Below are positions 59,471-64,000 of a DNA stretch of 64,000 nt, one piece after another. A model generated the notes under the pieces. It saw only the letters and a program-made list of their open reading frames with translations. It ran no database searches and was not told where the DNA came from. The translations under genes were made by a program, and so were the position numbers. Where the stretch lies: NCBI GenBank assembly GCA_022316685.1, contig JAKJHU010000046.1:8531001-8595000 (forward strand). The letters run 5' to 3'. The DNA comes from Progne subis subis. Lineage: Eukaryota > Chordata > Aves > Passeriformes > Hirundinidae. The number at the start of each line of letters is the position of its first letter. Positions within the stretch are counted from its first letter, which is position 1.

Positions 59471-62400
59471 CCACACAGGTTGCTTGGACTGTGGAAAAAT
59501 GCAGATGAAGGTGCAGGAATGGAGCTCTCTGTAACAGGCTGTAGAAACTCAAGGGTGCGTAAGGCACGGGAAGAATTTGGGAAGCTTCAAAAGTGAGAAG
59601 TAATAAGAAGCAAAATAGAGAGAGCAGCAGCCAGCTGATGCTGCTGATGACTTGGGAACATAAAGCCATGCCCTGGCAGCCACAGCCAGAGGAGGTTGTG
59701 TACCACAGGCTCACAGCCCACTCGTTTGAAATTCAGCTGCCTTTGCTGGTTACAGCCCCCAGGAGACTGAAGGGCTATGGCTCTTTTACTCTGGTTTTAT
59801 GGTTATGGAAACGTCTTCTCACATGTGGAGAGCACAGAGCTGAACAAATTCAGCTGGGCAGCAGAGCTGCTTTTCTGCCTCTCAGAGAGAGTGTGGGGAA
59901 AACTCCTGCACTTCTCCTGATTGCTCTGCAGACAGGAGGGTCTGGCTAATAGTTCTGCCTCAGGCTCTGCCTAATCAACCTTGTTTCCAAAAGATGAAGT
60001 GTCTAAAACTTCTGCAATGAAGTAAAATGTGCAGAGATCAAGTAGGACCCTCTGGGCTTTCCCTCTCCAGTGGAAAGCTTGCATGTCTTCACTGGCCCCA
60101 TGGGGCTCAAATGAGGCTCCCTGAGCTCTGCACATCAGCTCACTCAACACAAGCACCTCTCCTGCCCACAAATTAGGGATCCCAGACAGGAGACCTCCTG
60201 AGGCACAGGAAGGCTCTGCCTTCAGGTGCTCCTCACCTGCAGTACTGCTTGATGGGTCTGCAAAGTAAGTAAACCAAGAAAGATCCCTCGATTCCCTTGG
60301 GAATAATAACAAACCAGATTCCTCTCTGCTATCCCTCCTCTACTGCTACAGCGGTATTGCTGGCTCAGCCCTCACAACAAGAGTCTTCTGTGACTTCAAA
60401 AGACAAATCCTTCCTGCAGTTGCACTGGTTGGAGCAACCTGTCTCCCTGGACATTGCTGAGGCTGTCCCTGGCAGGATGTCCAGCACCACACTGCACGTC
60501 TTTGCAAGGGGTGTGTGGGCACTGCCAGCCTGGGGAACCTGCTTGCACAGGGTGAGCCACATGGGAGTGGGTGCCAGCTGCTGTCAGGGGCTGAGGAAGA
60601 GGTCACTGATCAGTGGAAAAGCCACCCTGGTTGCAGGCAAGATGGGTTTCAAGAGCAACTATTTCCCAAGCTGGTCCCATTTGAACAGGAGCTGGTAGCT
60701 ACAGGAGCCCAGCAACACCCTGGTGTGATTTGGGGTTCACTCATGCTGGTGGAAGGAGCAGCCCTGGAGCACCAGCCCAGCTGGGGAAAGCATCTGCCCT
60801 CAGCAGGTTTGTTTCAGTCATGCTAGGTGTGTGTGTGTAATTCATCATCCAAGTGCTTGTTGTCACCATGTCCTGGTAATTTATTGCAAATAACATGATT
60901 TCGGCCCCTCACACAAGTGGATTTGCGATGATGTGAAAAGCTGCAGCTGTCTTCAGTGCTCCCCTGCAGTGAGCTGAAGAGCTCAAGTGCTTTGAGGCCA
61001 GTGTTGATGACTCCCTTTTCAGCCTTGAGTCATTTTTCTGGCCCTCCTTTGAACTCTCCTTGGTTTTTTCACATCCTTCTTGAAACTGAGACTTTGGAGC
61101 TAGCTTTTCCAGCAAGGCAAGGTAAAAGCACTGCTCTCTCCTCACCTCCTGCAGATGTTGGAGGGACACACTGGTCTCTGCATTGCCCTGGAAGCATTGA
61201 CTGTGCTGAAATATTGCACACTCAGCTGTGATAACCTCCTATTTTGCAGAACAGCTCACCCTAAATCACTGCTGAACGTCTTGCCCATCCCATGGCACCT
61301 GCATGGTTTTCCTCAGAAAAGCTGTGTACCCTTACCTGGGCCAGAAGCTCACAAAACATAGCCAACACTTTTCAGAGAGAAATCATCTGTCCTTGTGCTC
61401 AGCTTGGAAGATGCTGAATGGCACAGCTCCGCCCATGAGCCATCATGGTCGGAGCCTGGGGCTCAGTGCTCCCAGCTCTGCAGGGTTATTCAGAGCCTCC
61501 TTGGGAAAGGCATGTGCTGAGATGTGAAAATTGGCAGCAACCGGGGTAGGTCATGGGGCTGGGCAGGCTTCCAGGACCCCCACATTGCAAACCTTGCTGC
61601 TGCTGAGCCTTGAGAGCAGAGGGACACTGATGTCCAAGCAGCAAATTCCTGGAGACCACCCAGCCCAGAGGGGTGGGTGCTCAGCTGAAGGCTGGAGCTG
61701 CTGGTGCCAGCTTGCCAGGGAGGCAAGACCATTGAGAGTCCCCTGTAGAACAGCTCTTGAGACCCATATAGAAATTCTGAGGGCAGACACTGAGAGCCTG
61801 GCCTCTAACACTCCCGTAACTTGTGGATGAAAGCAGCATTTCATCAGTGGAAATATGGACAGCAGGTGAGAAACCCCAGGAGGGCTTCTAGAAAAGACCT
61901 AAAAGCCTGAACTGACAGGTAGCTCAGGACACCAAAGTTAGTTTTAACGCACAACCATGGGGCTAAACCCTGAAGTCTGTTCTTTTCTGCGTCCTCACTG
62001 CAAACTCAAGTAGTTATTCATCTAATGACTCTGCTAATCAGGGTGGCTCACCAGAGAGACAGCAGCTCTGTTTCTCCTGCCTACTGTGAACCTGAGCAGC
62101 ACAAGCTGGCACTGTTTCCCACAGAAGCTTGGTGCAGGCAGGGACATCCTCAGGCTGCAGCTGCCCAGCCAGCCCGCAGGGTCAGGGACCAAGGCATGGC
62201 CTCACTGACAGCACACATAAGCAGCATTGAGAAACTGCAGCTCATTCTCCCTGGGAGCTTTGGCCTTGTGGCTGAGCCCTCTCAGGCTACACGAGCCTCT
62301 GCCTTCACACTCACGTCTCCTTTGGGGCCCACAGTTTGCAGAGGAAGCAGTTACCAGGCTGGTGTGGCACAAAGCCCCGTGGTTTTCACTGGGAGTAGGA

Positions 62401-64000
62401 GGAAGAAAACAGAAGGTGCCTTTTCTTCCAGTGGTATGCCAAAGTCTTGCCCAGAAAGTGGAAAGTGTGTCTGGATCTCTCTTTGGCAGACCAGCTAAGT
62501 GCTGATGGAACAGATCAGCTTCTGCTGAACTGGAAAGAGCATGGGGCTGGCTGGTGGGTTTTCGCCTTGTGCTGGTCACTGGTGCCCCACTGCTCAGTTT
62601 TATGTGCTGACCTCTTTACCCAAAATGCGTGTTAATCAGGGGCTGTGTGAGGACTCCCCATGCACAGGATGGAAAACTGAGTCTGTATGAGACATCTGCA
62701 CTTCCACCTGCCCATTCTGCTCTGCATCCTGGTGGCCTGGAGATCCCATTCCCAACCACATGCCCTTCTGGGATGCAAGACCCCTCCATCACACTATCCT
62801 GATCATGCAGGGCTTTCCTGGCCTTTCCCAGGTGCTGTGCAGAGCCACAGAGTGCTTGTTCAATACTCATCTCCTCCTCACTATGCAGGTCAGACCTGAC
62901 AGGCAGGGCAACCCCTGGTGCTAATGTGACCATCACTGCTGGATGTTGGACATCGCCAGGGAGGGGGGATTATCCCAATCCCATCCCTCTAGGATGTCCT
63001 AGAGAGGCACATGGCCCCTCTAGGACATCCAGTCTGGCCTGTTCAGAGGGTGTTAATCCAGACTGCTCATGCGTGTGAAGATGCCTCAGCATCCACAGGC
63101 AGCACTCAGAGAAGCAGGGTGAAAGGCTCCACCTCCCCAGCATCACCTGGTGTGCCTGAAGCAGCAGTGGGGCCAGAGCCCCATCCTGCAGAACAGCAGG
63201 CAAGGGCCTGAGCCTGCCCTTTCCCTTCCCACAACCCTGCTTCATTTACTACACACCTCCCAGCTTCTGCAGCGGATGAGTGGGGGGCCCTGCCGGCAGC
63301 AGCCTCCATCACCACACAGCCTCACCTCCCTCCCCAGGGCTTGGGGCCCATCCTGTGTGCCGTTCGAGGCCATGCCCTGCAGGAAAAAGTAGCGTGTGGT
63401 GACGTAATTAAGTCTGCATCATTTATGCATGTGTGTAGGGTCTGAGCATTTCCTCCTTCTTGTTTGGCTTCCCCACGCTCCACAGGTGGTTTTAAAATGG
63501 GACAAATACCTTGGGGAGGCTGAGCACCCTCAGCAGTCCCAAAAGCCGGTGTGCCATGAACAAAGACAAAGAGCAGAGGAGAGTTCTGATGTGCTCCAGC
63601 CCTGTGTTGAGAGTGGGGGAAGAGCCTGATCCAGAGACATCACCACCCTGCGTGCATCCGCTGGAGCTGGTGTGCAGGTCCACAGCACGGCTATGTGCCG
63701 GTCCATGGGTACCTACGAGGGTGCTCATGCTGCTCCCCATGCTCTGCAACCCAGCCAAGATCTGAGCTCCTTTAGAGAGTACCCGTGTCCCTCAGCATGG
63801 GCAACGTGTTCCTCCCTCAATCTCTTTCCCAGAAACACCCATGCCATTACAGCTTGGACTGCACAGAAAAAGCTCATCCCAAGGCAGACATCTGGCAATC
63901 AACATTTTCGCCCCGATAGCCAAAATTTTGCTAGGCGGCAAGCAAGGAAGCCAGCCTTTCCTGCCCACGCCCTCTGTGAGTAGGGGGGGCTGTTGTGCTG
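59471..64000 (+). other. HPSE2: HPSE2 intron 9, 3' part within the window (no gene seen)
   Basis: Presumed intron, provided the order across the gap is right. No HPSE2 exon 10-12 was recognised. There is a short TG run at 60828-60837 and an inverted repeat at 62987-63030. Open frames up to 157 codons (62025-62498, +) have no recognisable content. If the scaffold join were wrong, this part could belong elsewhere. Confidence 0.5.
62987..63030. repeat. Nested palindrome and 13-bp inverted repeat
   Basis: CTCTAGGATGTCCTAGAG at 62987-63004 is a palindrome with 8-bp arms and a 2-nt centre. Its right part, GGATGTCCTAGAG (62992-63004), is also a perfect inverted repeat of CTCTAGGACATCC at 63018-63030, with a 13-nt spacer. 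Two mutually exclusive hairpins are therefore possible. No transposon ends, terminator or tRNA are associated with it. Confidence 0.9.

Overview
The window looks like bird nuclear DNA. It has spliceosomal introns with consensus GT/AG borders and several fragments of CR1 LINEs, the dominant avian (and reptilian) retrotransposon. It also holds a solo endogenous-retrovirus LTR, and I saw no mammalian SINEs. I cannot name the species. There is no prokaryotic operon, CRISPR array or phage-type module. Almost every long open frame is chance, repeat-derived or an antisense shadow.

One protein-coding gene is recognisable: HPSE2 (heparanase-2), on the + strand. Six internal exons are present, at 34897-35070, 35624-35795, 46501-46548, 54448-54541, 57021-57127 and 57913-58027. 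They join in one continuous frame and encode 236 complete codons plus one split codon at the 5' end, from the '[15 protein letters not shown]' region to '...DQNFNPLP'. I call them exons 4-9 of the 12-exon vertebrate gene. The basis is that the 174-nt exon matches the 58 residues known to be absent from a human HPSE2 splice form, and that about three exons' worth of C-terminal sequence is still missing downstream. The exons that would precede them (1-3) and follow them (10-12) were not found.

Layout: 1-34896 is the 3' part of a long intron 3. It contains AT-rich DNA, a 27-T tract, a solo LTR (9566-9914), an ancient CR1 (12960-13265), a GC-rich 63/64-bp minisatellite (24103-24758), a strongly decayed tandem array of about 49 bp (27711 to about 28680) and a minus-strand CR1 (31373-31990). 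Intron 4 is short. Intron 5 (35796-46500) carries a CpG-dense patch (about 36752-37165), two CR1 fragments and a 43-A tract. Introns 6-8 shrink to 7.9, 2.5 and 0.8 kb. Intron 9 runs off the window and contains a 100-N assembly gap (59067-59166) that directly abuts another CR1 remnant.

Heparanase-2 is a secreted, glycosylated relative of heparanase that binds heparan sulfate but is not known to cleave it. The sequence agrees: the acid/base Glu of the GH79 fold is kept across the exon 4/5 junction (ELGN-E-PNN), while the nucleophile position in exon 8 is not Glu. The most unusual non-genic observations are the decayed 49-bp tandem array, the two-allele minisatellite and the intronic CpG patch. 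I did not find an unknown multi-gene system, and I would not claim one.
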